DNA from: Paraconexibacter antarcticus
GTDB taxonomy: Bacteria; Actinomycetota; Thermoleophilia; Solirubrobacterales; Solirubrobacteraceae
Reading direction: 5' to 3'
NCBI RefSeq assembly: GCF_024220175.1
Contig: NZ_CP098502.1
Coordinates: 1,116,001 to 1,180,000 of the forward strand
DNA: 64,000 nt
Part shown: in pieces, positions 8,650 through 16,848 of the stretch
How positions within the stretch are numbered: position 1 is the first letter of the stretch
How the letters are laid out: every line of letters starts with the position of its first letter
Translations under genes and position numbers: made by a program
Notes under the pieces: generated by a model
Databases searched by the model: none
The model's input: only the letters and a program-made list of their open reading frames with translations
What the model was told of the DNA's origin: nothing

Positions 8650-9039
8650 TCAGCGGACGACGAGCAGCACCGGCGGCGCGGCGCCGTCCGGGACGACCCG
8701 GTAGCGCCCGGGGCGCGGCGCCGCCACCGTCGCCTGGCGCGTCGCGCCCGGCGCCACGACGAGCCGCACGCGGCGCCCGCCCACGTCGGTGACGACGCCG
8801 TGCGGGTGCCCGTCGGCGGCCACGAGGACGAGCCGCAGCGCCGACCCGCGCGGCCGCACGACGAGCCGCGCGGGCCCGAGGGCGCCGTCGCGGAACGTGA
8901 AGGTCGCGGTCACCGGCGCCCGGCCGGCCGCGGCCGCGCCGCCCCCGTCACCGGAGGACCCGCACCCGGCGGCGCCGAGGGCCGCCGCTGCGGCCAGCGC
9001 GACGACAAGTGAACGTGCACGTGCGGGCGAGGTTGACAG
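8650..9039 (-). CDS. Small lipoprotein lacking a canonical start codon
   Basis: Reading the minus strand, the frame that ends at 8650 encodes a textbook lipoprotein N-terminus: a basic stretch (ARARS), a hydrophobic core LVVALAAAAALGAAGC with the lipobox Cys at 8962-8964, then GSSGDGGG. A beta-rich domain of about 90 residues follows. No in-frame ATG, GTG or TTG precedes the signal peptide; the only conventional start is a GTG at 8911-8913, downstream of the lipobox. I propose the CTG at 9037-9039, which gives exactly the expected n-region. An indel in the assembly is the alternative. The function is unknown; it is convergent with the cupredoxin lipoprotein and divergent from the beta-helix operon. 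Confidence 0.55.
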   Translation of the reverse strand: MSTSPARARSLVVALAAAAALGAAGCGSSGDGGGAAAAGRAPVTATFTFRDGALGPARLVVRPRGSALRLVLVAADGHPHGVVTDVGGRRVRLVVAPGATRQATVAAPRPGRYRVVPDGAAPPVLLVVR

Positions 9040-9062
9040 AGGACGAAGGTAGACGATTGGAT
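9033..9062 (+). promoter_or_regulatory. Candidate sigma-70 promoter of the copper operon
   Basis: A perfect TTGACA -35 box at 9033-9038 is followed after 18 bases by TTGGAT (9057-9062), a weak -10. The distance to the GTG of the beta-helix gene (9136) is about 70 bases. The box lies over the first codons of the divergent lipoprotein, so the two transcripts would overlap. Confidence 0.4.
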
Positions 9063-9135
9063 AGCGCCTCGCACGCCACCCGTGCCCCCGGTCCGGAAGA
9101 CCGTCGATCGTGCCCCCACTCTCGGAGGAGTCCCT

Positions 9136-10449
9136 GTGAATCGTTCGCTGCCCCTGGCCGTGGCCACCGCCCTGGCCCTCGGGCTCGCCGCTCCCGTGGC
9201 CTCACTCGCGTCCGCTCCGGCCGCTCATTCGAGCGCCGTGAAGAAGAAGGTCGTCAAGAAGAAGAAGCCGCTGCTCGTCTGCCGCCGCGGCTGCCCCTAC
9301 TCGTCGATCCAGAAGGCGGTCGACGCGGCCCCGGCGGGCGCCACCGTGCGCATCAAGCCCGGCACGTACGTCGAGGGCGCGATCGTCAAGGCCACGAAGG
9401 ACAACCTGAAGATCGTCGGGCTCGGCACGAAGCCCCAGGAGGTCGTCCTCGAGGGCAAGGGCGCGAAGACCCCGGACGGCAACCCGGCCCAGAACGGCAT
9501 CTTCGTCGACGGCGCCGACAACGTGACGATGGCGAACATGACGGCGCAGGACTTCCCGGCGAACGGGTTCTTCGTGCGCAACTGCCGCGGTTACCTCATG
9601 AGCCACCTCGTCGCCGGCTTCAACCGCGCGTACGGGCTCTACGCCTTCAACTGCATCGGCGGCCGCATGACGTACTCCGTCGGCTACGGCCACGGCGACA
9701 GCGCGTTCTACGTCGGGCAGACCCCGGTGCAGGCGAACCCGGAGAAGACGATCCTCGACCACCTCGAGGGCTACGAGAACGTCCTCGGCTACTCGGGCAC
9801 GAACTCGAAGTACATCGACCTGCGCAACAGCGAGTTCTACAACAACGGTGCCGGTGTGGCCCCGAACACGCTCGGCTCCGAGAAGTACGCCCCGGCGATG
9901 TCCGGGACGGTCCAGGAGAACCTCATCTACTGGAACAACTTCAACTACTTCAAGGCCGGCTCGCCGGTGAAGGCGCTGCCCGCCGCGACCGGCGGCTTCA
10001 ACTACCCGACCGGCGTCGGCGTCGTCCTCTTCGGGACGACCGACTGGACGGTGAAGAACAACCTCGTCTTCGGCAACTTCAAGTACGGGATCATGAGCGT
10101 CTCCGACCCGACGTACGCGCCGGCCACGAACCACGGCAACCAGGTCCGCTACAACACGATGGGCGCCGCGTTCGACGACGCGAACGGCGCCGACATCTGG
10201 ACCGAGGGCAGCGGCTCCGGCAACTGCTGGGAGAACAACTCCGCGGGGACGACGTTCGACCCCGGTGCCGAGCCCGACCTCGTCCTCTACCCGAAGTGCA
10301 CGGGCTCGCCGCAGAACGTGACCGACCCGGCGCAGCTCGGGGAGATCGCGGGCTACCTGACGCAGAGCAGCGGCCAGGAGGACTCGTGGGTCAAGCACCC
10401 GCACCCGCCGCGGCCGGACCGCAAGCCCATCGACGGGCTCGGCGGGTGA
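9136..10449 (+). CDS. Secreted right-handed parallel beta-helix protein
   Basis: A 437-residue exported protein. The signal peptide (residues 1-30) is followed by a strikingly basic KKKVVKKKK patch, a CRRGCPYSSIQKAVDAA segment and then repeated beta-helix coils (PbH1/NosD-like: GIFVDGADNVTMANM, GFFVRNCRGYLMSH, GLYAFNCIGGRMTY and so on). The CPYSSIQKAVDAAPAG start is typical of NosD/pectate-lyase-fold proteins. The GTG at 9136 has a strong GGAGGAG site at 9124-9130. Its stop overlaps the next gene (GTGA), and the next two genes are a cupredoxin and a multicopper oxidase, so a role in copper delivery, like NosD in nitrous-oxide reductase maturation, is an attractive but unproven idea. Confidence 0.8.
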   Translation: MNRSLPLAVATALALGLAAPVASLASAPAAHSSAVKKKVVKKKKPLLVCRRGCPYSSIQKAVDAAPAGATVRIKPGTYVEGAIVKATKDNLKIVGLGTKPQEVVLEGKGAKTPDGNPAQNGIFVDGADNVTMANMTAQDFPANGFFVRNCRGYLMSHLVAGFNRAYGLYAFNCIGGRMTYSVGYGHGDSAFYVGQTPVQANPEKTILDHLEGYENVLGYSGTNSKYIDLRNSEFYNNGAGVAPNTLGSEKYAPAMSGTVQENLIYWNNFNYFKAGSPVKALPAATGGFNYPTGVGVVLFGTTDWTVKNNLVFGNFKYGIMSVSDPTYAPATNHGNQVRYNTMGAAFDDANGADIWTEGSGSGNCWENNSAGTTFDPGAEPDLVLYPKCTGSPQNVTDPAQLGEIAGYLTQSSGQEDSWVKHPHPPRPDRKPIDGLGG

Positions 10450-10886
10450 GGCGCGTGATCCGCACGCCGCTCACCGTCGCGCTGGCGTCCCTCGCGGCCG
10501 CCGGCGCGGCCGCCGGCGCGGTCGCCGCCGTCGCCGGCGCCACGACGACCGCCAGGCCGCAGAAGAAGAGCGTGAGCGTCAACGACAACTTCTACGGCCC
10601 GGCGAAGCTCACGATCACGAAGGGCTCGACCGTCACGTGGAAGTGGCCGGCCGACGTCGGCGACAGCCACGACGTGAAGCTCACGAAGAAGCCGTCGGGC
10701 GCGAAGTTCACCTTCAAGTCCCCGGACACCGGGAAGAAGGTCACGAAGGGGACGTTCCAGTCGCCGCCGTTCGCCTCCGGCCCCGCGAAGTTCGTCGTGA
10801 CGGGGTTCAACAAGCCCGGCCGGTACCACCTCATCTGCACGTTCCACGAGACGGAGATGCAGATGGACATCACGGTCAAGAAGTAG
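10446..10886 (+). CDS. Exported plastocyanin-like cupredoxin
   Basis: A 146-residue protein with an N-terminal signal/anchor helix (Ala-rich, residues 5-32) and one cupredoxin domain. Copper ligands: His in GDSHDVKL and the loop CTFHETEMQM (C-x2-H-x3-M). It should carry electrons outside the membrane. The GTG start at 10446 overlaps the stop of the beta-helix gene; a second GTG at 10455 is possible. Only two bases separate its stop from the multicopper oxidase start, so it is probably that enzyme's redox partner. Confidence 0.85.
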   Translation: MRRVIRTPLTVALASLAAAGAAAGAVAAVAGATTTARPQKKSVSVNDNFYGPAKLTITKGSTVTWKWPADVGDSHDVKLTKKPSGAKFTFKSPDTGKKVTKGTFQSPPFASGPAKFVVTGFNKPGRYHLICTFHETEMQMDITVKK

Positions 10887-10888
10887 CC

Positions 10889-11944
10889 ATGACGTTCCCG
10901 GGCCCGGTCGACCGGCGCAACTTCCTCTCCGGCGGCGCCGGCCTGCTGCTCTTCACGATCGCGGGGGAGCGGATCAAGGCCGACGGGCCGGAGCCGGAGT
11001 GGACGAAGCTCGCGGACCAGATCAGGACGCCGCCGAAGGTGCGGGCGGCGGAGCTGCGTCAGCTCCCCGGCCTCCCGCCGGCGCCGGCGCCCGCGCCCGG
11101 CGGCGTGCGGCGCGAGTACTGGATCGCCGCGGAGAAGGTCCACTGGAACATCGTCCCGACGCGGCGCGACGAGATGATGGACCGCCCGGTGAAGGACAGG
11201 GCGAAGTTCACCGCGTGGTGCTACCGCCAGTACACCGCGGGGTTCGGCGCGCCGATGGGCCCGGCGACGATGCCCGGCCCGACCCTCGAGGCGGAGACGG
11301 GGGACACGCTCGTCGTCAACTTCCGCAACAAGCTGCCGGTCCCGGCCACGATGCATCCGCACGGGGTCCTCTACTCGCCGGAGATGGACGGCGCCTACAA
11401 GGGGACGTACACGGACCCGAGCGGCTTCGTGAAGCCGGGCGCGACCTTCCAGTACTCGTGGGACTGCCGCGCGGGGACCGAGGGCGTGTGGCCGTACCAC
11501 GACCACGGCCCGCTGGATCCGGCGCCGCTGTACAAGGGCCTCTTCGGGGCGATCAACGTCCGGCCGAAGGGCGTCGCGCGGCCGGACGTCGACCACTACG
11601 TCTTCTTCCACTCGCTGCTGCCCGGGGCGACCGGGCTCGCGAAGCCGTTCATGTGCATCAACGGCCGCTCGTACGCGGGCAACACGCCGGAGCTCCGGGC
11701 GAAGGTCGGGCAGAAGGTCGCCCAGCACGTCATCGGGATGTCGAACGACTTCCACACCTACCACCTGCACGGGCACCGCTGGACGGGGCCGGACGGGCGG
11801 GTCGTCGACAACGTCACCGTCGGGCCGGCGGACAGCTACACGCTGACCTTCACGGAGGACAACCCGGGCCGCTGGTTCTACCACTGCCACGTCTTCTCGC
11901 ACCTGCACGAGGGGATGAACGGCTGGTATGTCGTCGACCCGTAG
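10889..11944 (+). CDS. Tat-exported multicopper oxidase
   Basis: A 351-residue multicopper oxidase, short for a three-domain laccase and fitting a two-domain type. The twin-arginine start DRRNFLSGGAG indicates export folded with its copper. The four copper-binding His clusters appear in order: MHPHG near residue 155, WPYHDHG near 204, HTYHLHGH near 293, and HCHVFSHLHEGM near 332. The last supplies the trinuclear His plus the type-1 Cys, His and Met, so the electron-accepting site is in the C-terminal domain. Known members oxidise phenols or metals with reduction of oxygen to water. The following cupredoxin overlaps it by 17 bases. The substrate is unknown. Confidence 0.9.
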   Translation: MTFPGPVDRRNFLSGGAGLLLFTIAGERIKADGPEPEWTKLADQIRTPPKVRAAELRQLPGLPPAPAPAPGGVRREYWIAAEKVHWNIVPTRRDEMMDRPVKDRAKFTAWCYRQYTAGFGAPMGPATMPGPTLEAETGDTLVVNFRNKLPVPATMHPHGVLYSPEMDGAYKGTYTDPSGFVKPGATFQYSWDCRAGTEGVWPYHDHGPLDPAPLYKGLFGAINVRPKGVARPDVDHYVFFHSLLPGATGLAKPFMCINGRSYAGNTPELRAKVGQKVAQHVIGMSNDFHTYHLHGHRWTGPDGRVVDNVTVGPADSYTLTFTEDNPGRWFYHCHVFSHLHEGMNGWYVVDP

Positions 11945-12629
11945 CCGGGCGGCGGGCGGGCCGGCGGTCGCCGCGCTCGTTGCGGTGCTCGCCCTCCCCG
12001 GCGGCGCGTCCGCGACCTCACGGAAGGTCGCCATCGGGGACTTCCGCTGGTCGACGCCGTCCGTGACGGTGGACCTCGGCGACACCGTCACCTGGATCTG
12101 GACCGGCCCGGACACGCAGCACTCGATCACCGGCCTGTCGGCGAACGCCGTGCAGTACGACTCGGACCCGGGCCGCACGCCGAACCACGCGCCCGGCGAC
12201 CGCTTCCAGATCCGCTTCACCCAGCCCGGCACCTTCGACTTCCACTGCGTCCTGCACGGCATCGTGCGCGGGACGGTGACGGTCGACCCGGTGCCCGGGG
12301 ACGGGCAGCCGTCGCCCGACCCCGACCCGCCGATCCTCGGCGACCTCACGCCGCCGGTCGTCGACGGCGTGAGCGTCCGCGGGCGCCGGCTGCGCTACAC
12401 GCTCGACGACCGCGCGACGGTGACGGTCGACGTCGTCAAGCGCGTCGGGCGGCGGGAGGTGCTCGTCCTCACCCGGCACTTCGCGGGCCACGTCGGCTAC
12501 AACACCGCGACGCTCGACCGCACGCTCACGGCCGGGCGCTACCGCGCGTACTTCCGTGCCGCGGACGCGGCCAACAACCAGAGCAAGGACGCGGTCACCG
12601 ACTTCACCGTGGCGCGCCGGCGCCGGTGA
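11928..12629 (+). CDS. Exported cupredoxin with extra C-terminal beta domain
   Basis: A 233-residue exported protein: signal peptide (residues 1-30), a cupredoxin domain (about 31-125), a Pro/Asp linker, then a second beta-rich domain of about 90 residues ending in a basic tail. The copper loop reads FHCVLHGIVRG, resembling amicyanin (C-x2-H-x2-M-R-G) but with Val at the axial Met position. The upstream His is in DTQHSITG. Loss of the axial Met would be expected to alter redox potential. It overlaps the multicopper oxidase by 17 bases and closes the operon; it is convergent with the gene at 12639. Confidence 0.82.
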   Translation: MSSTRSRAAGGPAVAALVAVLALPGGASATSRKVAIGDFRWSTPSVTVDLGDTVTWIWTGPDTQHSITGLSANAVQYDSDPGRTPNHAPGDRFQIRFTQPGTFDFHCVLHGIVRGTVTVDPVPGDGQPSPDPDPPILGDLTPPVVDGVSVRGRRLRYTLDDRATVTVDVVKRVGRREVLVLTRHFAGHVGYNTATLDRTLTAGRYRAYFRAADAANNQSKDAVTDFTVARRRR

Positions 12630-12638
12630 TCCGGCCGC

Positions 12639-13034
12639 TCAGCAGCTGCGCGTCGTGGGCGGCGTGAGCGTCAGCGTCGTGCGGTCGACCCGCCGCCCGC
12701 CCGTGCGCAGCGTGAACGCGTAGCGGCCCTCGGCGAACGCCGCGTCGCGCAGCCCGAGGGCGCTCGCCGTCAGCTCGACGGTGCGGCGGCCGGCGTCCCG
12801 CGCGCGGACGCGGACGGCGCGTGTGCGGGCGGCGTGCCCCGGCGGGACGACGGTGAGCCGGACGACGCGCCCCGGCCGCAGGCCGGCCCAGCGCAGCCGC
12901 ACGCGGACCGCCGTCACGGGGATCGCCTGGCAGAGCGGGCCATGCCCGCCGCGCCCGACGCGCAGCACCGTCTGGTTGACCTTCAGCAGGTCGAACGCGC
13001 TGACGCGGGCGGGGGGTGGCAGGTCGGCGGTCAC
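12639..13034 (-). CDS. Hypothetical beta-rich protein downstream of HerA-like ATPase
   Basis: A 131-residue protein I do not recognise. It has no signal peptide, is rich in Arg, Val and Thr, and has a predicted run of beta strands (RVRLRWAGLRPGRVVRLTVV, then TRAVRVRARDAG) like an Ig-type or filamin-like fold. It has two Cys, one at the very C-terminus. The GTG start at 13034 lies 13 bases after the stop of the HerA-like gene, so the two are probably co-transcribed. Strong third-position G/C supports the frame. Confidence 0.6.
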   Translation of the reverse strand: MTADLPPPARVSAFDLLKVNQTVLRVGRGGHGPLCQAIPVTAVRVRLRWAGLRPGRVVRLTVVPPGHAARTRAVRVRARDAGRRTVELTASALGLRDAAFAEGRYAFTLRTGGRRVDRTTLTLTPPTTRSC

Positions 13035-13047
13035 GCGGCTCGGTCCC

Positions 13048-14679
13048 CTAGAAGCGCTTCTTCAGCATCCCGAAGACGCCGCGCACGACGTCCTTCTGGA
13101 GCTGCTTGCCCTGGCGCGACTGCAGGAAGTCGCCGATCGAGCCGCCGGCGGCCCCCGCGAAGCCGCCGCCGCCCGCGGGCGCCGGATGCCGGCGGGCCTC
13201 CGCCGCCGCGGCGCGGTCGGCCGCGGCCTGCGCCTTGGCCTCGGCGGCCGCGCGCTTCTCGGCCTCCTCGGCGGCGGCCGCGGCGTCCTTCTCGGCCTGG
13301 GCCTGGGCCTGGGCGGCGGCCGCCGCGGCCGCGTCGCGCGCCGCGGTGACGCGCGCCTCGAGCGCCTCGCGCGCCGATGGCCCGTCCACCCGCGTGCCGT
13401 ACTTCGCCCACAGCGGCGAGGCCTGCGCGGCGCCGGCGACGTCGTCGGCCGGGCCCATGCGCGAGCGCGGCGGGCACATGCGGCTGTGGACGACCGGGGT
13501 CGGGACGCCGTTCTCCGAGAGGACCGTCACGACCGCCTCGCCGATGCCGAGCGCGGGCAGCAGCTCCTCGAGGTCGTAGAAGTCCGACTTCGGGAACGTC
13601 GGCACGGTCGCCCTCAGCGCCTTCGCGTCGTCGGGGGTGAAGGCGCGCAGCGCGTGCTGGATGCGGTTGCCGAGCTGGCCGAGGACGTCGCCGGGCACGT
13701 CCTTCGGCGTCTGGGTGACGAAGAAGACGCCGACGCCCTTGGAGCGGATGAGCCGGACGGTCTCGATCGCGTCGGTGAAGGCCTTCGTCGCCCCGTCGAA
13801 CAGTAGGTGCGCCTCGTCGAAGAAGAAGACGAGCTTCGGCTTGGGGAGGTCGCCGGCCTCGGGGAGCGTCTCGAAGAGCTCGGCGAGGATCCCCATGATC
13901 GCCGTCGAGAAGAGCGCCGGCCGGTCGACGACCCCGGGCAGCTCGAGGCACGAGATGACCCCGCGCCCGTCCGGCGCGAGCTGCAGCAGGTCCATGACGT
14001 CGAAGGCGGGCTCGCCGAAGAACTCGGTGCCGCCGCCGTCCTCGAGGCCGACGAGCGCGCGCAGCAGGACGCCGACGGTCGCGGGGGAGAGGCCGCCGAT
14101 GCCCTTCAGCTCGTCCTTGCCCTCGTCCGAGTCGAGGAACGTCAGGAGCGCGCGCAGGTCGCCGAGGTCCAGGAGCGCGAGGCCCTTCTCGTCGGCGTAG
14201 TGGAAGACGAGGCCGAGCGACTGCTCCTGCGTCTCGTTCGCGCCGAGGATCTTCGCGAGCAGCTGCGGGCCGAAGTCGCTGACGGTCGCGCGGACGGGGA
14301 CGCCCGCCCCGATGCCGCCGAGCGCGAGGTACTGGCTCGGGAAGCCGGTGGGGGAGAACGTGAGGCCGAGGTCGGTCGCCCGCCGGCCGGCGGCCCCGGC
14401 CGGGTCGCCGGGGGCGCTCAGGCCGGAGAGGTCGCCCTTCATGTCGGCGACGAAGACCGGGACGCCGAAGGCCGAGAGCTGCTCGGCGAGGCCCTGCAGC
14501 GTCTTCGTCTTGCCGGTGCCGGTCGCGCCCGCGATGAGCCCGTGGCGGTTCATCATCGCGAGCGGCACGCGGACCGGCGCGTCCTGGTGCACGGCGCCCT
14601 CGTGGACCCCGCGCCCGAGGTCGACCCCGTCGCCGGTGACGGTGTAGGCCTGGGCGATCGCGGTCGAGAAGTCGCTCAT
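13048..14679 (-). CDS. HerA-like / DUF853 P-loop ATPase
   Basis: A 543-residue ATPase of the HerA/FtsK-like superfamily (DUF853, often annotated as helicase HerA-like). Walker A is GATGTGKT near residue 55; Walker B is VFFFDEAHLLFDG near 286, followed by a sensor-type VGVFFVTQTPKDVP. Residues from about 425 form a long Ala/Gln/Glu/Lys coiled coil (AAAAAAQAQAQAEKDAAAAAEE), then a Gly-rich linker and the conserved tail SRQGKQLQKDVVRGVFGMLKK. Proteins of this group are soluble DNA-associated pumps of uncertain role. No NurA nuclease is next to it; the only partner is the small gene at 12639. Confidence 0.85.
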   Translation of the reverse strand: MSDFSTAIAQAYTVTGDGVDLGRGVHEGAVHQDAPVRVPLAMMNRHGLIAGATGTGKTKTLQGLAEQLSAFGVPVFVADMKGDLSGLSAPGDPAGAAGRRATDLGLTFSPTGFPSQYLALGGIGAGVPVRATVSDFGPQLLAKILGANETQEQSLGLVFHYADEKGLALLDLGDLRALLTFLDSDEGKDELKGIGGLSPATVGVLLRALVGLEDGGGTEFFGEPAFDVMDLLQLAPDGRGVISCLELPGVVDRPALFSTAIMGILAELFETLPEAGDLPKPKLVFFFDEAHLLFDGATKAFTDAIETVRLIRSKGVGVFFVTQTPKDVPGDVLGQLGNRIQHALRAFTPDDAKALRATVPTFPKSDFYDLEELLPALGIGEAVVTVLSENGVPTPVVHSRMCPPRSRMGPADDVAGAAQASPLWAKYGTRVDGPSAREALEARVTAARDAAAAAAAQAQAQAEKDAAAAAEEAEKRAAAEAKAQAAADRAAAAEARRHPAPAGGGGFAGAAGGSIGDFLQSRQGKQLQKDVVRGVFGMLKKRF

Positions 14680-14747
14680 GCGGCGGACGCTGTCCGACCG
14701 GGGTGGGTGGGACGGGCCCTGGGAACCGGCTGGTGGGGCGGGTCAGC

Positions 14748-15941
14748 TCACAAGCCGTAGGACTTCCCGATGACGTCGAGCATGACCTCGTCGGTGCCCG
14801 CGCCGATGCGGTTCAGGCGCATGTCGCGCCACACCCGCTCGACGCCGTACTCCTTCATGTAGCCGGCGCCGCCGTGGATCTGGATGCACTCGTCCGCCAC
14901 CTCGACCGCGATCCGCGAGGCGTAGAGCTTCGCCATCGAGATCTCGCGCACGGGGTACTCCCCGTTCTGGAAGCGCCAGGCCGTCATGTAGACCATCTGG
15001 CGCGCCGTCTCGATCTTCGTCGCCATCTCCGCGAACTTGTGGCGCGTGACCTGGAACTTCCCGATCTCGCGGCCGAACGCCTTGCGCTCCATCGCGTACT
15101 TCATCGTCTGGTCGAAGCAGTGCTGGGCGCCCGCGACGCAGCCGGCGGCCCCGATGAGCCGCTCGCCCTGGAGCTCCCACATGATGTGGTAGAAGCCCTT
15201 GCCGACCTGGCCGAGGACCGCGCTCGCGCTGACGCGGACGTCCTGGAAGGCGAGCAGCGCCGTGTCGGACGCGTGCATGCCGAGCTTCTGCAGGCGCTTC
15301 TCCCGGATGACGCCGGGCGCGTCCATCGGGACGAGGAAGAGCGTGAAGCCGTCGTAGCCCGCGTCGGGGTCGGTCTTCGTGACGAGGACGATGACGTCGG
15401 CCCGGTGGCCGTTCGTGATGTACGTCTTCGAGCCGTTGATGACGTACTCGTCGGTGGCCTCGTCGTACACCGCGCGCGTCTTGATGCCGGCGACGTCCGA
15501 GCCCGCGTCCGGCTCGGTGATGCCGAGGCAGAGGATCTTGGTGCCCGCGATGGCCGGAGCCGCCCACGCCTGCTTCTGCTCCTCGGTGCCGAAGGCGAGG
15601 ATCGGCGGCATCGCCATGTCGGTCTGCACCGCGAGGCCCATCGCCAGGCCGCCCGAGCGGGCGTGGACGATCTCCTCCGCCAGCACGAGGGCGCTGTAGT
15701 AGTCGCCGCCCTGGCCGCCGTACTCGACGGGCTTGTCGAGGCCGAGGAAGCCGAGCTCGCCCATGCGGCGGAAGACCGAGTCGGGGAAGGTCGTCTCCTC
15801 CCACTCGTCGGCGTGGGGCGCGAGCTCCTTCTTCGCGAAGGCGCGGATCGACTCCCGGAGCTGTTCGTGCTCGTCGGTGAAGATGAAGTGCTTGCGCTGC
15901 GAGGCGTGGTCGGGCTTCAGGACGGACGCGGCGGTGGTCAT
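14748..15941 (-). CDS. Acyl-CoA dehydrogenase
   Basis: A 397-residue acyl-CoA dehydrogenase, similar in layout to the one at 6079. Motifs: CLGITEPDAGSDVAGIKTRA, ITNGHRADVIVLVTK, and the end IHGGAGYMKEYGVERVWRD, IGAGTDEVMLDVIGKSYGL. Here too the medium-chain catalytic Glu position (YEGT) is IGAGT. The ATG at 15941 is chosen because upstream in-frame starts add an Arg-rich stretch running through the shared promoter region. It is divergent from the enoyl-CoA hydratase (16066), which catalyses the next beta-oxidation step, so one control region may serve both. Confidence 0.93.
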   Translation of the reverse strand: MTTAASVLKPDHASQRKHFIFTDEHEQLRESIRAFAKKELAPHADEWEETTFPDSVFRRMGELGFLGLDKPVEYGGQGGDYYSALVLAEEIVHARSGGLAMGLAVQTDMAMPPILAFGTEEQKQAWAAPAIAGTKILCLGITEPDAGSDVAGIKTRAVYDEATDEYVINGSKTYITNGHRADVIVLVTKTDPDAGYDGFTLFLVPMDAPGVIREKRLQKLGMHASDTALLAFQDVRVSASAVLGQVGKGFYHIMWELQGERLIGAAGCVAGAQHCFDQTMKYAMERKAFGREIGKFQVTRHKFAEMATKIETARQMVYMTAWRFQNGEYPVREISMAKLYASRIAVEVADECIQIHGGAGYMKEYGVERVWRDMRLNRIGAGTDEVMLDVIGKSYGL

Positions 15942-15983
15942 GCGCCGACGGTACCGGCGTCGGAGGCCAAAGTAAACAGTGGC

Positions 15984-16002
15984 ACTTCCCACTTTCCACG
16001 AA
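15984..16002. promoter_or_regulatory. 19-bp shared regulatory element, copy 1
   Basis: ACTTCCCACTTTCCACGAA lies between the divergent acyl-CoA dehydrogenase (ATG 15941) and enoyl-CoA hydratase (ATG 16066). It matches 18 of 19 bases of a segment at 18298-18316 upstream of the beta-keto acid cleavage enzyme. Here it overlaps an inverted repeat AGTGG-N6-CCACT (15978-15993). A TAGCGT -10-like box follows at 16050-16055. It is probably a regulator site for this catabolic set. Confidence 0.55.
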
Positions 16003-16065
16003 CCGCGTCGGACGGTCGCGCGAGCCCGCGCCGGAAACGCGGTTCCATGTAGCGTCCTGCCGACC

Positions 16066-16848
16066 ATGAGCCTCACCGCCGTTCGCTACGACGTCGCCGC
16101 GGGTGTTGCGACGATCGCCATGGACCAGCCGGACTCGCGCAACGCGCTGTCCGACGAGCTCCTCGGAGACCTCATCACGGCCTTCGAGCAGGCTCGGGAC
16201 GACGCGGCGGTCGGCTGCGTCGTGCTCGCGTCCACCCATCCGACCACGTTCAGTGCCGGGGGCAATCTCGGCGGCTTCGCGGCCGACGTCCCCCTCGTCC
16301 ACAAGCACGCGGGGACGGAGGCGTTCCCGCGGCTCTTCACGCTCATCGGCGAGCTCGGCAAGCCGGTGATCTGCGCCGCGAACGGCCACTGCCTCGCGGG
16401 CGCCTTCGGCCTCGCGCTCGGCTGCGACCTCATCATCGCGTCGGACAAGGCGACGTTCGGCACGCCGGAGATCAACGTCGGCGTCTTCCCATTCATGATC
16501 GCCGCGCTCATCTTCCGCAACGTCCCGCGCAAGAAGGCGACCGAGCTCATGCTCCTCGGCGACCGCATCACGCCCGAGGAGGCCGAGCGGCTCGGGATCG
16601 TCAACAAGGTCGTCCCCGCGGACGAGTTCGACGCCGCCGTCGCCGACTGGGCCGGCCGTCTCGCGAAGAAGTCCCCGGTGCTGATGAAGCTCGGCAAGGA
16701 CGCCCTCTGGCGCCAGAAGGACATGCCGCTCGAGGACGCGTGGGACTTCCTGCGCTCGCAGCTCACGATCGCCTTCTCGACCGAGGACATCAAGGAGGGG
16801 GTCGCGGCATTCTTCGAGAAGCGCGACCCCGAGTGGAAGGGGCGATGA
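16066..16848 (+). CDS. Enoyl-CoA hydratase/isomerase family protein
   Basis: A 260-residue crotonase-fold protein. The oxyanion-hole segments are FSAGGNLGGFA near residue 65 and ANGHCLAGAFGLALGCDL near 105; the second catalytic Glu region reads FGTPEINVGVFPFM. Enoyl-CoA hydratases add water to 2-enoyl-CoA in beta-oxidation. The ATG at 16066 follows a TAGCGT box (16050-16055). The last 13 codons are duplicated immediately downstream (see the repeat at 16804-16894). The next gene, an arginase-fold protein, starts within that second copy, implying translational coupling. Confidence 0.92.
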   Translation: MSLTAVRYDVAAGVATIAMDQPDSRNALSDELLGDLITAFEQARDDAAVGCVVLASTHPTTFSAGGNLGGFAADVPLVHKHAGTEAFPRLFTLIGELGKPVICAANGHCLAGAFGLALGCDLIIASDKATFGTPEINVGVFPFMIAALIFRNVPRKKATELMLLGDRITPEEAERLGIVNKVVPADEFDAAVADWAGRLAKKSPVLMKLGKDALWRQKDMPLEDAWDFLRSQLTIAFSTEDIKEGVAAFFEKRDPEWKGR

